A stretch of DNA of 64,000 nucleotides from T1Sed10-7 sp041685505 (GTDB lineage Bacteria; Actinomycetota; Nitriliruptoria; Nitriliruptorales; Nitriliruptoraceae): assembly GCA_041685505.1 (NCBI GenBank), contig JAWLFQ010000003.1, positions 1 through 64,000 of the forward strand. The letters run 5' to 3'. The stretch's first letter is position 1. Every line of letters begins with the position of its first letter. Shown here one piece after another: positions 52,201 to 59,525 of this stretch. The position numbers and the translations under genes were made by a program. Below the pieces are notes generated by a model. The model worked only from the letters and a program-made list of their open reading frames with translations, was not told the origin of the DNA and searched no databases.

Positions 52201-52548
52201 GTGATCGAGCGCCCGCGGACCGGCTGGGCCGTGGCACGCGACGCCACCAGCTCCTTCGCCCTGGACACCGCCCTGACCCGCGAGCTGGAGGTGGAGGGCG
52301 CGGCACGCGAGCTGGTACGCGCCATCAACGACCAGCGCAAGGCCGCCGGGCTCGACCTCGACGACCGCATCGAGCTGGTGCTCGCCGTCACGCCCCCCGA
52401 ACTCGACGAGGAGCTCGCTGCCGCCGGCCACTACGACGCCGTTGCCCGCGACGTGCTGGCGACCGCGGTGCACCGCGAGCCCGTCGCCGACGGCACACCG
52501 GTCGACCTCGGCGAACTGGGCAACGCGTTGGTGGCGATGCGCACATGA
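49264..52548 (+). CDS. ileS: Isoleucine-tRNA ligase
   Basis: Class I synthetase, 1094 residues. The HIGH motif reads GTHH (87-90, in PPTANGMPGTHHVEARV), as in the eukaryote-like IleRS type. The editing domain has VWTTTPWTLPSNTA, KMSKS is intact (632-636) and the C-terminal anticodon domain is present. ATG 49264 follows GAGGA by eight bases. An in-frame GTG at 49216 has too short a spacer. The first 35 residues are Pro/Ala/Ser-rich and variable. Expression is controlled by the T-box leader. The stop overlaps the next gene by ATGA. Confidence 0.96.
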   Translation: MPDPTATSMPASGSPSAHPQPADGGADAPAQRMWPEVAPRPDLPSLEQDVLTLWRDRDVFARSLAQREGAPDWSFYEGPPTANGMPGTHHVEARVFKDIFPRYRTMKGLSVRRKGGWDCHGLPVELEVERELGLDSKADIEAFGIEAFNARCRESVLRYVGAFEDLTERIGFWIDTDDAYRTMDATYVESLWWALKTLWERDLIFQDHRVAPYCGRCGTALSDAEVAQGYQEVDDPSVYVRFPVTDGPLAAEGAALVVWTTTPWTLPSNTACAVGSDIVYELVRTSAFGVEDELLVLARARREAVLGADAEVVRTVAPEELVGTHYQRPFDFVPLPEDADTHRLVTADFVTTADGSGIVHLAPAFGADDMAVGRAHGFPVLNPVDATGSFTIGPWAGVFVKDADESLARDLAQRGLLLEQRTYTHTYPFCWRCRRPLLYWAKPSWYIRTTAKRDQLLANNAQIDWHPEHIRDGRFGRWLENNVDWALSRDRYWGTPLPFWRCSQCDDVEVVGSRAELSEKAGRDLSDLDPHRPYVDEITLTCAACGGTAHRVPEVADAWFDSGGMPFAQWGYPHQGQEEFARHYPADYICEAIDQTRGWFYSLLAESTLLFDDSSYRTCAVLGHIVDEDGRKMSKSAGNVLDPWELIEAHGADALRWLMFAEGNPWVNRRVSHNLLEDVVRRFLLTLWNTHVFFTTYAEIDGFERSDPAPEVAERPAIDRWVLAELAELIDTVDTALERYDVSTSTRALERFVDDLSNWYVRRNRRRFWKSVHDDPADKAAAYHTLHTCLTTLSQLLAPFTPFLAERLWQDLEVAPLRATGGGGTHDSVHLSDFPVADPAWRDPELRRAMATTRRVVELGRQARNDSNVRIRQPLARALVSVPEGEREGLAGLAHEIAEELNVHDVELADGTGDLVERSCKPNFRALGPVFQQRAPEVAGVISGLDAEQAAALAERLRVGDAQLTVGDDEVTITPEMVEVIERPRTGWAVARDATSSFALDTALTRELEVEGAARELVRAINDQRKAAGLDLDDRIELVLAVTPPELDEELAAAGHYDAVARDVLATAVHREPVADGTPVDLGELGNALVAMRT

Positions 52549-53126
52549 TGCGGCGCCTGGGAGCGGCGCTGTTCTGGTCGAGCCTGGCAGCCGGGATCGT
52601 CGGCGTGGTGCGGCAGCGACGGGAGGCGGTGGCCGTCGGCCGGGGCGAGCTGACGCGACCGTCGGCCTCGGCGGACATCGCGCTCGCTCGTCCGCAGCCG
52701 GCATGGGCACAGCAGCTCGGTGACTGGGTACCGCAGCGACCACGCACGCGGCTCGGCCGTGCCGCCGCAGCGTTCTGGGCGGCGCCGCTGACCGCCGTGG
52801 GGCTGCTGCTGGCGGCACTGTCCGGTGCGCGGCCGCGTTGGGAGCCCGACCTCGGCTGTTTCGTGGTGCGCGGGGCCGGCGGTCCCTCACGGCTGGCCCT
52901 ACAGGCCGTCGGCGCCCACGCCAACACCGTCGGTCTGGTGGTGATCAGCCGCCGCGTGGACCCCGACCCGGTCCTGCTGGCGCACGAAGCGGTCCACGTC
53001 CGCCAGTCCGAGCGGCTCGGACCGCTGATCATGCCGGCCTACGTGTGGCTGGCGGCACGGTTCGGCTACCGCGACCATCCCCTGGAGCGCGCCGCGCGGC
53101 GCGGTGCGGCGGCACCTCCCGGCTGA
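52545..53126 (+). CDS. Putative membrane-associated HExxH protein
   Basis: A 193-residue protein overlapping the ileS stop by ATGA. It has a hydrophobic N-terminal segment (about 7-22) and a membrane helix (about 75-93). LLAHEAVHVRQSERLGPLIMPAYVWLA (144-170) contains HEAVH (147-151), the zinc-binding and catalytic signature of metallopeptidases, and a following Glu (181, in HPLERAAR) could be the third ligand. I recall similar small uncharacterised proteins with HERVHVRQYERWG. No peptidase family is assigned. The coupling to ileS may only reflect shared transcription. Confidence 0.7.
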   Translation: MMRRLGAALFWSSLAAGIVGVVRQRREAVAVGRGELTRPSASADIALARPQPAWAQQLGDWVPQRPRTRLGRAAAAFWAAPLTAVGLLLAALSGARPRWEPDLGCFVVRGAGGPSRLALQAVGAHANTVGLVVISRRVDPDPVLLAHEAVHVRQSERLGPLIMPAYVWLAARFGYRDHPLERAARRGAAAPPG

Positions 53127-53155
53127 CATCGCGCCGGCGCGGGCCCGCGGGATCG

Positions 53156-53980
53156 TCAGCCCCACATGGGCGCGTCGGGACGGTCCCGGGTGTCGGGGTC
53201 CTCAGGGGCCGCAGCCCCGGCGTCCTCGGGATGGTCGGCACCGTCGGCGTCCCCGTCACGATCGCCGTCACCCACGCCAGGCTCGTCGTCCGTCCCACCT
53301 GCAGCCTGCGTCGCCGTCGCGCTGGGTGACAACCGCCAGGGGTCATGCTCCGCGGCGTCGGGCTGTCCGCCGGTGTCGTGAGGGTCGCCGTCCTGCCCCG
53401 CAGGATCCTGCCCGCCCGGATCGCCATCCCCGGCAACGCCGGGGTCCTCGACCTCCAGCTCGGCGAAGGGGTCGGGGAGCTCACGCAGGGCGGCGAGCTG
53501 TTCCTCGAGGTGGTCGCGCAGACGAGCCCGATGTCCGGCGTCGAGTTCCTGCAGCTCGCGCACCCTCTCGCGCTGCGCGAGCGCCTCGGCCTGCGCGGCG
53601 GCGACCACCTCGGCAGCTTCCGCCTCGGCACGGGCACGGTGCTCCGTGAGCTCCCGCTCGGTGCGCTCCTGCAGCTCGGCGACCTCACGATCGGCCTCGG
53701 CACGCAGCTCTGCGACCTCCTGCTGTGCCTCGGTCAGGGCGCGGTCCGCAGCGTCCTGGACCGTGACCAACGTGCGCTTCAGCGCGCGCTCGCTCTCATC
53801 GGCCTCAGCGAGGCGGGCTTCCAGTGCCCCGATCCTCTCCTCGAGCGCAGCCGCCTGCGTGCGCTCCTGCTCGATCTGGTCGGCGAGGGCGTCGAGGAAG
53901 CCGTCCACCTCGTCGCGGTCGTAACCGCGAGCGCGGGTGCGGAAGGCGTAGGCGACGATGTCCTCGGGGCTGTAGGGCAT
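53156..53980 (-). CDS. divIVA: DivIVA/Wag31-family polar protein
   Basis: Organises polar growth and septation in actinobacteria. The N-terminal membrane-targeting domain is SPEDIVAYAFRTRARGYDRDEVDGFLDALA (4-33). A coiled coil runs from about 34 to 165 with heptad-like Leu, Ala and Glu. The last 105 residues (about 170-274) are an acidic Asp/Gly/Pro/Glu-rich tail with no hydrophobic core, longer than in typical Wag31. ATG 53980 has GGAG seven bases upstream. It is last in the sepF-yggT-divIVA block, as in other actinobacteria. Confidence 0.92.
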   Translation of the reverse strand: MPYSPEDIVAYAFRTRARGYDRDEVDGFLDALADQIEQERTQAAALEERIGALEARLAEADESERALKRTLVTVQDAADRALTEAQQEVAELRAEADREVAELQERTERELTEHRARAEAEAAEVVAAAQAEALAQRERVRELQELDAGHRARLRDHLEEQLAALRELPDPFAELEVEDPGVAGDGDPGGQDPAGQDGDPHDTGGQPDAAEHDPWRLSPSATATQAAGGTDDEPGVGDGDRDGDADGADHPEDAGAAAPEDPDTRDRPDAPMWG

Positions 53981-54014
53981 CGTGGTGCTCCGGTTCGGCC
54001 GGTCGGTGGGAGGG

Positions 54015-54314
54015 TCAGAAGGGCAGCGAGGCGGCCAACGGCAGGAGCAGCAGGGAGATGCCGAAGAACACCACCAGGATGGACAGGTCCAGGGCGATCC
54101 CGCCCAACCGCAGGGGTGGGATGACCCTGCGAAGCGGGGTCAGCACGGGCTCCACGAGCCTGCGCACACCCAGCTGGAAGGGCACCAGCGGTTCGGGGGT
54201 GCGGGGGATCCACGAGAAGATCACGTACGCGAAGAGCACGAAGGTGTACAGCTGGAGCAGCAGCACCAGCACCGAGGAGACGGGTCGGCCCGTCGCGGCT
54301 TGCGCCAGGATCAC
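54015..54314 (-). CDS. YggT family membrane protein
   Basis: A 99-residue protein with two membrane helices (about 14-36 and 75-95). The central FSWIPRTPEPLVPFQLGVRRLVEPVLTPLRRVIPP is the diagnostic YggT block between them. GTG 54314 overlaps the sepF stop by GTGA. YggT proteins are conserved next to sepF and divIVA and are linked to division or envelope functions by context; the molecular role is not settled. Confidence 0.93.
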   Translation of the reverse strand: MILAQAATGRPVSSVLVLLLQLYTFVLFAYVIFSWIPRTPEPLVPFQLGVRRLVEPVLTPLRRVIPPLRLGGIALDLSILVVFFGISLLLLPLAASLPF

Positions 54315-54943
54315 GTGTCGCTCCCGGCCGCGGGTACGCGGTAACCGAGCTCGGTCAGACGCCGGCGCTCCTCGGATGAGATCCGCACCCCCTCGGGCAC
54401 CAGCAGGAAGGCGCGCGAACCGACCTTGGTCAGCTGGCCACGCAGCGCGTAGGTCAGACCGGCGACGAAGTCGACCACCCGGCGTGCCGTCGCGGCGGAG
54501 GTGCCGGACAGGTCGAACAGCACCGCCTGGCCGGTCCGGTAGCGGGCACCGACCGCCTCGACGTCATCGAAATCCGAGACCTCCACCTGGGCGACGCGGG
54601 CGACCGCCCGGGAGGAGGAGCTGTCCGCACGCGGCGCCGCCACACGCAGCGGCCGCACGTTGTCGTCCACCGCCGACAGCGGGGCGGAGCGGGCGGGTGC
54701 CGGTGTGGAGGCTGCGGCCGGGCTGTCCTCCCGGGACTCCCTGGCGCCGCTGACGGCCATGGCGGGTTCGCCTGCCGGACGGTCGACCACGACCTCCCGC
54801 CGCGCGGCGCCGCCGCGCGGTGGCGCGTGCTCGGCGTAGGGATCGTCCTCCGGGACGAAACGCGCCGGCAACTCGTCGTAGACCTCGTCGGGCTCCTCAC
54901 GCAGCCCGAGGTACACCAGGGTGCGGTTCCACATCGCGCTCAC
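54311..54943 (-). CDS. sepF: Cell division protein SepF
   Basis: FtsZ membrane anchor. The N terminus MSAMWNRTLVYLGL is an amphipathic membrane-binding helix. A Pro/Ala/Glu-rich linker (about 20-115) follows, and the SepF core (about 120-205, RTGQAVLFDLSGTSAATARRVVDFVAGLTYALRG) closes the protein. It has 210 residues. GTG 54943 is preferred over ATG 54934 because AAAGGA sits six bases upstream and it overlaps the yggS stop by GTGA. Confidence 0.95.
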   Translation of the reverse strand: MSAMWNRTLVYLGLREEPDEVYDELPARFVPEDDPYAEHAPPRGGAARREVVVDRPAGEPAMAVSGARESREDSPAAASTPAPARSAPLSAVDDNVRPLRVAAPRADSSSSRAVARVAQVEVSDFDDVEAVGARYRTGQAVLFDLSGTSAATARRVVDFVAGLTYALRGQLTKVGSRAFLLVPEGVRISSEERRRLTELGYRVPAAGSDT

Positions 54944-55665
54944 GCTGCGTCCTTTCGCCACGGCCCATCGCCACGGGGGCCGAACAGGGCGGTCCCGACC
55001 CGCACCATCGTCGCTCCCTCCGCCACGGCGGCTTCGAGATCCATGGACATCCCCATGGAGAGGTGGACGACCTCCGGGAACCGGTCGCGGATCGTGTCGC
55101 GCTGCTGTCGCAACGCGGCGAACAACGGCCGGGCCTCCGCACGGGGGTCGGCATCCTCTGGAGGCAGGGGCAGGATCGTCATCAGTCCCTCGACGGCGAG
55201 GTTGGGTCGGCCGCGAGCGTAGGCGACGAGCTCCTCGGTCTCGGTGAAGCTGCACCCCCCCTTGGCCGGATCGTCACCGACGTTGACCTGGATCAGGATC
55301 CGCTGGACCACCCGCTCGCGCTCCGCGCGCCCGGAGAGGGCGTCGATGAGCGAGCGGCGGTCGACGCTGTGCACCAGGGTGTGGGTCCCGACGATGTCCT
55401 TGACCTTGTTGCGCTGCAGGCGGCCGACGAGGTGCCAACGGGCGCCGGGGACCTGGTCCCGCTTGGCCACCAGCTCCTGGACACGGTTCTCGGCGAGGTC
55501 GGCCAGGCCCAGCTCCACCGCAGCACGGGCCAGACGCGGCGGATGGGTCTTGGTCACGCCCAGCAGCACCACGTCGCCCGGTTGTCGCCCGGCGGCCGTG
55601 GCCGCGTCGGCGATGCGCTGACGGGTCGTCGCCAGACGCTCGGCCAGCTCGCGATCATCGATCAC
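54940..55665 (-). CDS. yggS: YggS family PLP homeostasis protein
   Basis: A fold-type III PLP-binding protein without transaminase activity, which buffers pyridoxal phosphate. The cofactor lysine is Lys39 in LLGVTKTHPP. WHLVGRLQRNKVKDIV, VQRILIQVNVGDDPAKGG and HLSMGMSMDLEAAVAEGATMVRVGTALFG complete the family pattern. It has 241 residues. GTG 55665 overlaps pgeF by GTGA. It sits between pgeF and sepF in the conserved post-ftsZ block. Confidence 0.95.
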   Translation of the reverse strand: MIDDRELAERLATTRQRIADAATAAGRQPGDVVLLGVTKTHPPRLARAAVELGLADLAENRVQELVAKRDQVPGARWHLVGRLQRNKVKDIVGTHTLVHSVDRRSLIDALSGRAERERVVQRILIQVNVGDDPAKGGCSFTETEELVAYARGRPNLAVEGLMTILPLPPEDADPRAEARPLFAALRQQRDTIRDRFPEVVHLSMGMSMDLEAAVAEGATMVRVGTALFGPRGDGPWRKDAA

Positions 55666-56423
55666 GTCGCCACTCCCCCGCCCACGCCGTCCTGGGCGGT
55701 CCGCACGACCATGCCGATCTGGCGGCCGCTGGCCGGATCGCGCCGGTGGCTGAACAGCGTCGGGGTGCAGCGCGTGCACCGGTCATCGGTCCACACCAGC
55801 TCCACCCCGTCGGCGTCCAGCTGCGCGCGTGCTCCCGCCGGGAGATCCAGGGCGGGGGTCCCCCACGAGGTCGTGGCGGCCAGCACGGGGAGGCGCTCGG
55901 CGGCCGCGTCGCGCATCGCCGCGGGGACCTCGTAGCAACAGGCACCGATGGCCGGCCCCACGGCGGCCCGCACGGGTCCGTCCCCCACCAGCGCACGCAG
56001 GCTGGCGACCGCGGCCGGCAGGACACCGGCCAGGAGCCCGGCCCGCCCCGCGTGGGCCACGCCGACGCCCCCCGGCGCAGCCAGCAGTACGGGCACGCAG
56101 TCCGCCGCCTGAACCACCAGCGGGCGGTCGCGCAGCGCCGTGACGGCGGCGTCCACTCCCCGCAGCTCCGTCCCCGGCGCCACACGGTCGTCGACCACGC
56201 CGACCTCGGCACCGTGCACCTGGTGCAGCAGGTGCCACACGGCGGCATCGGTGCCCGTGGCCCTGGCGACGGCGCGTCGCGCCCGCGCCAGATCCACCGG
56301 CCGGTGGGGCCGCCGGTGGGCGAGGTTGCCCTCACCGCCCACCGGCGCGGTGTCGCCGGGGTCACGGCCGGTGAACCAGCCACGGGTGTCAGCGTCGAGC
56401 TCGACCGCGACCGCCGTGTCCAA
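55662..56423 (-). CDS. pgeF: Peptidoglycan editing factor PgeF / laccase-domain protein
   Basis: A YfiH/YlmD family protein, 253 residues. Three metal ligands are in place: His70 in LHQVHGAEV, Cys109 in QAADCVPVLL and His124 in VGVAHAGRAG. Members act on purine nucleosides or correct UDP-MurNAc precursors carrying the wrong amino acid, which fits a gene between ftsZ and yggS. The start is TTG 56423, with GAGG nine bases upstream inside the ftsZ stop region; no ATG or GTG fits better. Translation is probably coupled to ftsZ, eight bases away. Confidence 0.9.
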   Translation of the reverse strand: MDTAVAVELDADTRGWFTGRDPGDTAPVGGEGNLAHRRPHRPVDLARARRAVARATGTDAAVWHLLHQVHGAEVGVVDDRVAPGTELRGVDAAVTALRDRPLVVQAADCVPVLLAAPGGVGVAHAGRAGLLAGVLPAAVASLRALVGDGPVRAAVGPAIGACCYEVPAAMRDAAAERLPVLAATTSWGTPALDLPAGARAQLDADGVELVWTDDRCTRCTPTLFSHRRDPASGRQIGMVVRTAQDGVGGGVAT

Positions 56424-56431
56424 CCTGGGCC

Positions 56432-57580
56432 TCAGCGCAGGAAGGAGGGGACGTCGAGGTCGTCCTCCTCCTCTTCGGCCGGCTGGTGGGCGCCGTTGTG
56501 CGGCCGGGCGGCGTCCGGCTCCGGCGTGAAGACCTCGTCGGGCTCGTCCTCCGGCTCGACCACCGACGCGGGTGCCGCGGGCGTGGGCTCCGAGGTGGCG
56601 ACGAAGGCGCCGTGCTGCTCGACCTCACCGGTGTACTTGTCGAAACCTGCCGCGATCACGGTGACCTTGACCTCGTCACCCAGCGCGTCGTCGATCACGG
56701 CACCGAAGATGATGTTGGCCTCGGGGTGGGCCGCCTGCGTGACCACGTCAGCGGCCTCGTTGACCTCGAACAACCCGAGGTCGCTCCCGCCGGCCAGCAT
56801 CAGCAACACGCCCTGGGCACCGTCGATGGACGCCTCGAGCAGGGGCGAGGAGATGGCCAGCTTGGCAGCTTCCAGGGCCCGCGCCTCACCGCGCGCCTTG
56901 CCGATCCCCATCAGTGCGCTGCCGGCGTCGTTCATGACCGTGCGCACATCGGCGAAGTCGAGGTTGATCAGGCCCGGGGTGGTGATCAGATCGGTGATGC
57001 CCTGCACCCCCTGCAGCAGCACGTCATCGGCGAGCTTGAACGCCTGCATCACCGAGGTGTCACCATCGGCGATCTGCAGCAGACGATCGTTGGGGATGAC
57101 GATCAGGGTGTCGACCTCGTCCTTGAGCTCGGTGATGCCGTCCTCGGCCTGGGTGGACCGACGGCGCCCCTCGAAGGCGAAGGGACGGGTCACCACCCCG
57201 ATGGTCAGGGCGCCGATCTCCTTGGCCACCTGGGCCACCACGGGTGCCGCCCCCGTACCGGTACCCCCGCCCTCGCCCGCGGTGACGAAGACCATGTCCG
57301 CACCCTTGAGCACCTCCAGCAACTCGTCGCGGTGGTCCTCGGCTGCGGACCGTCCGACCACCGGATCGGCACCGGCGCCCAGCCCCCTGGTCAGGTCACG
57401 GCCGATGTCGAGCTTGACGTCGGCATCCGACATCAGCAGCGCTTGGGCATCGGTGTTGATGGCGACGAACTCCACACCGTGCAGCCCCGCATCGATCATG
57501 CGGTTGACGGCGTTGACGCCGCCTCCGCCGATGCCGACGACCTTGATGACGGCCAGATAGTTGGTCGGTGCAGCCGCCAC
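56432..57580 (-). CDS. ftsZ: Cell division protein FtsZ
   Basis: Tubulin-like GTPase forming the division ring. The GTP-binding signature GGGTGTG is at 104-110, with VVGIGGGGVNAVNRM (14-28) at the nucleotide. The T7 loop NLDFADV carries the catalytic Asp. After a glutamate/proline-rich linker (about 320-372) the conserved tail DLDVPSFLR (374-382) ends the protein and binds SepF and FtsW-type partners. It has 382 residues. GTG 57580 has GAGGAG six bases upstream. The 233-base gap before it contains an AT-rich element likely to drive a separate ftsZ transcript. Confidence 0.97.
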   Translation of the reverse strand: MAAAPTNYLAVIKVVGIGGGGVNAVNRMIDAGLHGVEFVAINTDAQALLMSDADVKLDIGRDLTRGLGAGADPVVGRSAAEDHRDELLEVLKGADMVFVTAGEGGGTGTGAAPVVAQVAKEIGALTIGVVTRPFAFEGRRRSTQAEDGITELKDEVDTLIVIPNDRLLQIADGDTSVMQAFKLADDVLLQGVQGITDLITTPGLINLDFADVRTVMNDAGSALMGIGKARGEARALEAAKLAISSPLLEASIDGAQGVLLMLAGGSDLGLFEVNEAADVVTQAAHPEANIIFGAVIDDALGDEVKVTVIAAGFDKYTGEVEQHGAFVATSEPTPAAPASVVEPEDEPDEVFTPEPDAARPHNGAHQPAEEEEDDLDVPSFLR

Positions 57581-57712
57581 GGCAGGCTCCTCGCTGGTTC
57601 GGCCGCGCTGTTGTGGTCAGCGCGGGTTGTGACCGTTCCCGTCGCGCTCGACGGGGTCGGCAGGTGGATGGCGCTCGCGACGCCGCCGTCGGCGTCGCGC
57701 CTCGACCTGAGG

Positions 57713-57740
57713 TAGAGGTTTATAGTTATGTCAACCTCCG
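57713..57740 (-). promoter_or_regulatory. AT-rich ftsZ upstream element / promoter
   Basis: On the minus strand this reads CGGAGGTTGACATAACTATAAACC and continues CTCTACCTCAGG. TTGACA (57734 to 57729) is a perfect -35 sequence, and TATAAA lies only four bases further on, so they cannot be one promoter pair. AGGTT and AACCT form inverted arms around the AT-rich core. It stands out in this G/C-rich DNA, about 150 bases before ftsZ. I recall similar TTGACATAACTATAA sequences upstream of ftsZ in other actinobacteria. It may be a promoter with an overlapping regulator site. Confidence 0.55.
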
Positions 57741-57813
57741 GTGGACAGTATCCCTCCCACGGCAGGAGGGTCAAGCAGGCACCACCGCCGGGCGTGCCCC
57801 GGCCGTGGCAGGG

Positions 57814-58578
57814 TCAGGGACCGATCACCACCGGGGCCGTCGGCGCCCGCACGTCGATGGTCGCGATGGGGGTGTCATCGATGTCCTCGAGGATCGCGCC
57901 GAGCGCACGGACCTTCTCGTCCACGCGCTCCGCGCGCCCGAAGCGCACGTCGATGCCCGTGCGCAGCTCCAGGGTGAGCTCGGAGGGTCCGGCGGCCCGG
58001 TAGCGCACCACCTGCGCGCGCAAGGGCCCCGACAACCCTCGCCACGTCGCGTGCGCGTTGGCCAACGCCGGCGCATCGCCCACCCGCCCCCCCACCGGCG
58101 GCGGGGTCGTCCCCAACACGATCTCGGGACCGGCGTGGGCCTCGCGCTGCGCAGCCGACGCCTCGTCGATGACCACACCCTCCCGATCGAGGAAGCGGGC
58201 CACCTCCTCCCCGCGGACGAGCAGCGCGGGGCGGCGCTCGACCACCTCGAAGTGGACGGTCAGCGGGTCGGTCCGTCGCCCCTCGGCCCGCTGCACGAGC
58301 GGCAGGGCCTCCACCCGGGCCGTCGCCTCCCGGAGCCCGAGTCGCAGTGTGGAGGTCCCGAGCTCGAGGTCGGCGGCCGCACGGACCTCATCGGGATCGA
58401 GCCGCTCGACCCCGCCGACGGTCACCTCCTCCAGCCCGACCAGCGCACTGCGCTCGATCGCGACCAGGCCTCCCACCAGGGCCAGCAGCACCAGGACCCA
58501 CAGGGTGCGGCGCAACCGACCCCGCCGTCGGTCGTCGCGCACGGCCGCACGACGCTCGGCGATCCGTTCGTCGATCAC
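57814..58578 (-). CDS. ftsQ: Cell division protein FtsQ/DivIB
   Basis: Bitopic divisome protein, 254 residues: a basic cytoplasmic lead (1-25), one membrane helix (about 26-43, LWVLVLLALVGGLVAIE), then the extracellular POTRA domain (VGLEEVTVGGVERLDPDEVRAAADL, about 49-115) and the FtsQ beta domain. GTG 58578 overlaps the murB stop by GTGA. It is followed by the spacer and ftsZ, the usual actinobacterial order. Confidence 0.93.
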   Translation of the reverse strand: MIDERIAERRAAVRDDRRRGRLRRTLWVLVLLALVGGLVAIERSALVGLEEVTVGGVERLDPDEVRAAADLELGTSTLRLGLREATARVEALPLVQRAEGRRTDPLTVHFEVVERRPALLVRGEEVARFLDREGVVIDEASAAQREAHAGPEIVLGTTPPPVGGRVGDAPALANAHATWRGLSGPLRAQVVRYRAAGPSELTLELRTGIDVRFGRAERVDEKVRALGAILEDIDDTPIATIDVRAPTAPVVIGP

Positions 58579-59525
58579 GGACCGGCCACTCCCGCGGCCA
58601 GCCGCTGCTGGTCCACCTCGACCGTGCCCAGTCGACGGACCTCCGGGCGCAGCTGGACGCCGTGGATGCGCTCGACCGCAGCGATGACCAGGGCGATCAG
58701 CGTCGCGACATCGGTGGCCGTGGCGCCCGGTCGGGTCACGATGAAGTTGGCATGCCGGGTGGACACCTCGGCACCGCCCACGGTCAGACCCTTGCACCCT
58801 GCGGCGTCGATCAGGCGGCCGGCGCTGTCACCGGGTGGGTTGGTGAACACCGATCCGCAGTTCGGTTCGTTGAGTGGCTGGTGTGTGCGCCGCCAGGCAC
58901 GGATGCTGGCGATCTCGGCGCGGACCTCGGCCGGTACCGCGGTTGCCAGCTGCAGGCTCGCCGCCACGACCACCGCGTCCTCCGGCAGTTCGCTGTGGCG
59001 GTAGGTGAGCCCCAGCGCCGCCGGCGGCCACTGCTCCCGTGTGGCGCTCGACAGCCGGAAGACCTCCACCTCGGTGAGGTGGGACGCCATGTCGGCGCCG
59101 TGGGCGCCGGCGTTCATCCGGACCGCGCCACCCAGGGTCCCCGGGACGGCGCAGGCCCAGGCGAACCCGCCATAGCCGGCATCGGCCAGGCGCACGGCCA
59201 GCGCGGGCAGCGGCTCGGCCGCGCCGGCCGTGATGCGGTCACCGGCCATCTCCAGGCCGCGGTAACCGCGGCCCAGCACCACCGCCACACCCGGCCAACC
59301 GGCATCGGCGACCAGCAGGTTCGAGCCGCGACCGATGACCGCCCAGGGCAGGTCGTGGTCGCGACACGCCGTGGCGACGGCCGCCAGATCACGGTCCTGC
59401 TCGGCGGTCACCAGGACGCGGGCGGGCCCGCCGACACGCAGCGTGGTCAGTGGCGCGAGGCTGGCACCGGCGAGCACACGTCCCACGCACCGCTGGACCA
59501 GCTCGTCATGGACCGGATCGCTCAC
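58575..59525 (-). CDS. murB: UDP-N-acetylenolpyruvoylglucosamine reductase
   Basis: FAD-dependent reduction giving UDP-MurNAc. FAD-binding segments are TTLRVGGPA (27-35), GRGSNLL (65-71) and PGTLGGAVRMNAGAHG (128-143). The proton donor is Ser225 in NCGSVFTNP, and YRHSEL (175-180) is present. It has 316 residues. GTG 59525 overlaps murC by GTGA. The order murC-murB-ftsQ is common in Gram-positive bacteria. Confidence 0.96.
   Translation of the reverse strand: MSDPVHDELVQRCVGRVLAGASLAPLTTLRVGGPARVLVTAEQDRDLAAVATACRDHDLPWAVIGRGSNLLVADAGWPGVAVVLGRGYRGLEMAGDRITAGAAEPLPALAVRLADAGYGGFAWACAVPGTLGGAVRMNAGAHGADMASHLTEVEVFRLSSATREQWPPAALGLTYRHSELPEDAVVVAASLQLATAVPAEVRAEIASIRAWRRTHQPLNEPNCGSVFTNPPGDSAGRLIDAAGCKGLTVGGAEVSTRHANFIVTRPGATATDVATLIALVIAAVERIHGVQLRPEVRRLGTVEVDQQRLAAGVAGP

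Noticed and set aside
48907..52890. Minus-strand open frame of 1327 codons opposite ileS
   Set aside because: It mirrors ileS and its neighbour, with low-complexity Gly/Val/His/Asp composition and no recognisable family.
53131..53149. Terminator between the HExxH gene and divIVA
   Set aside because: Two overlapping G/C palindromes (GCGCCGGCGC, CGCGGGCCCGCG) are present but have no loop or T-run and are common by chance at this G+C.
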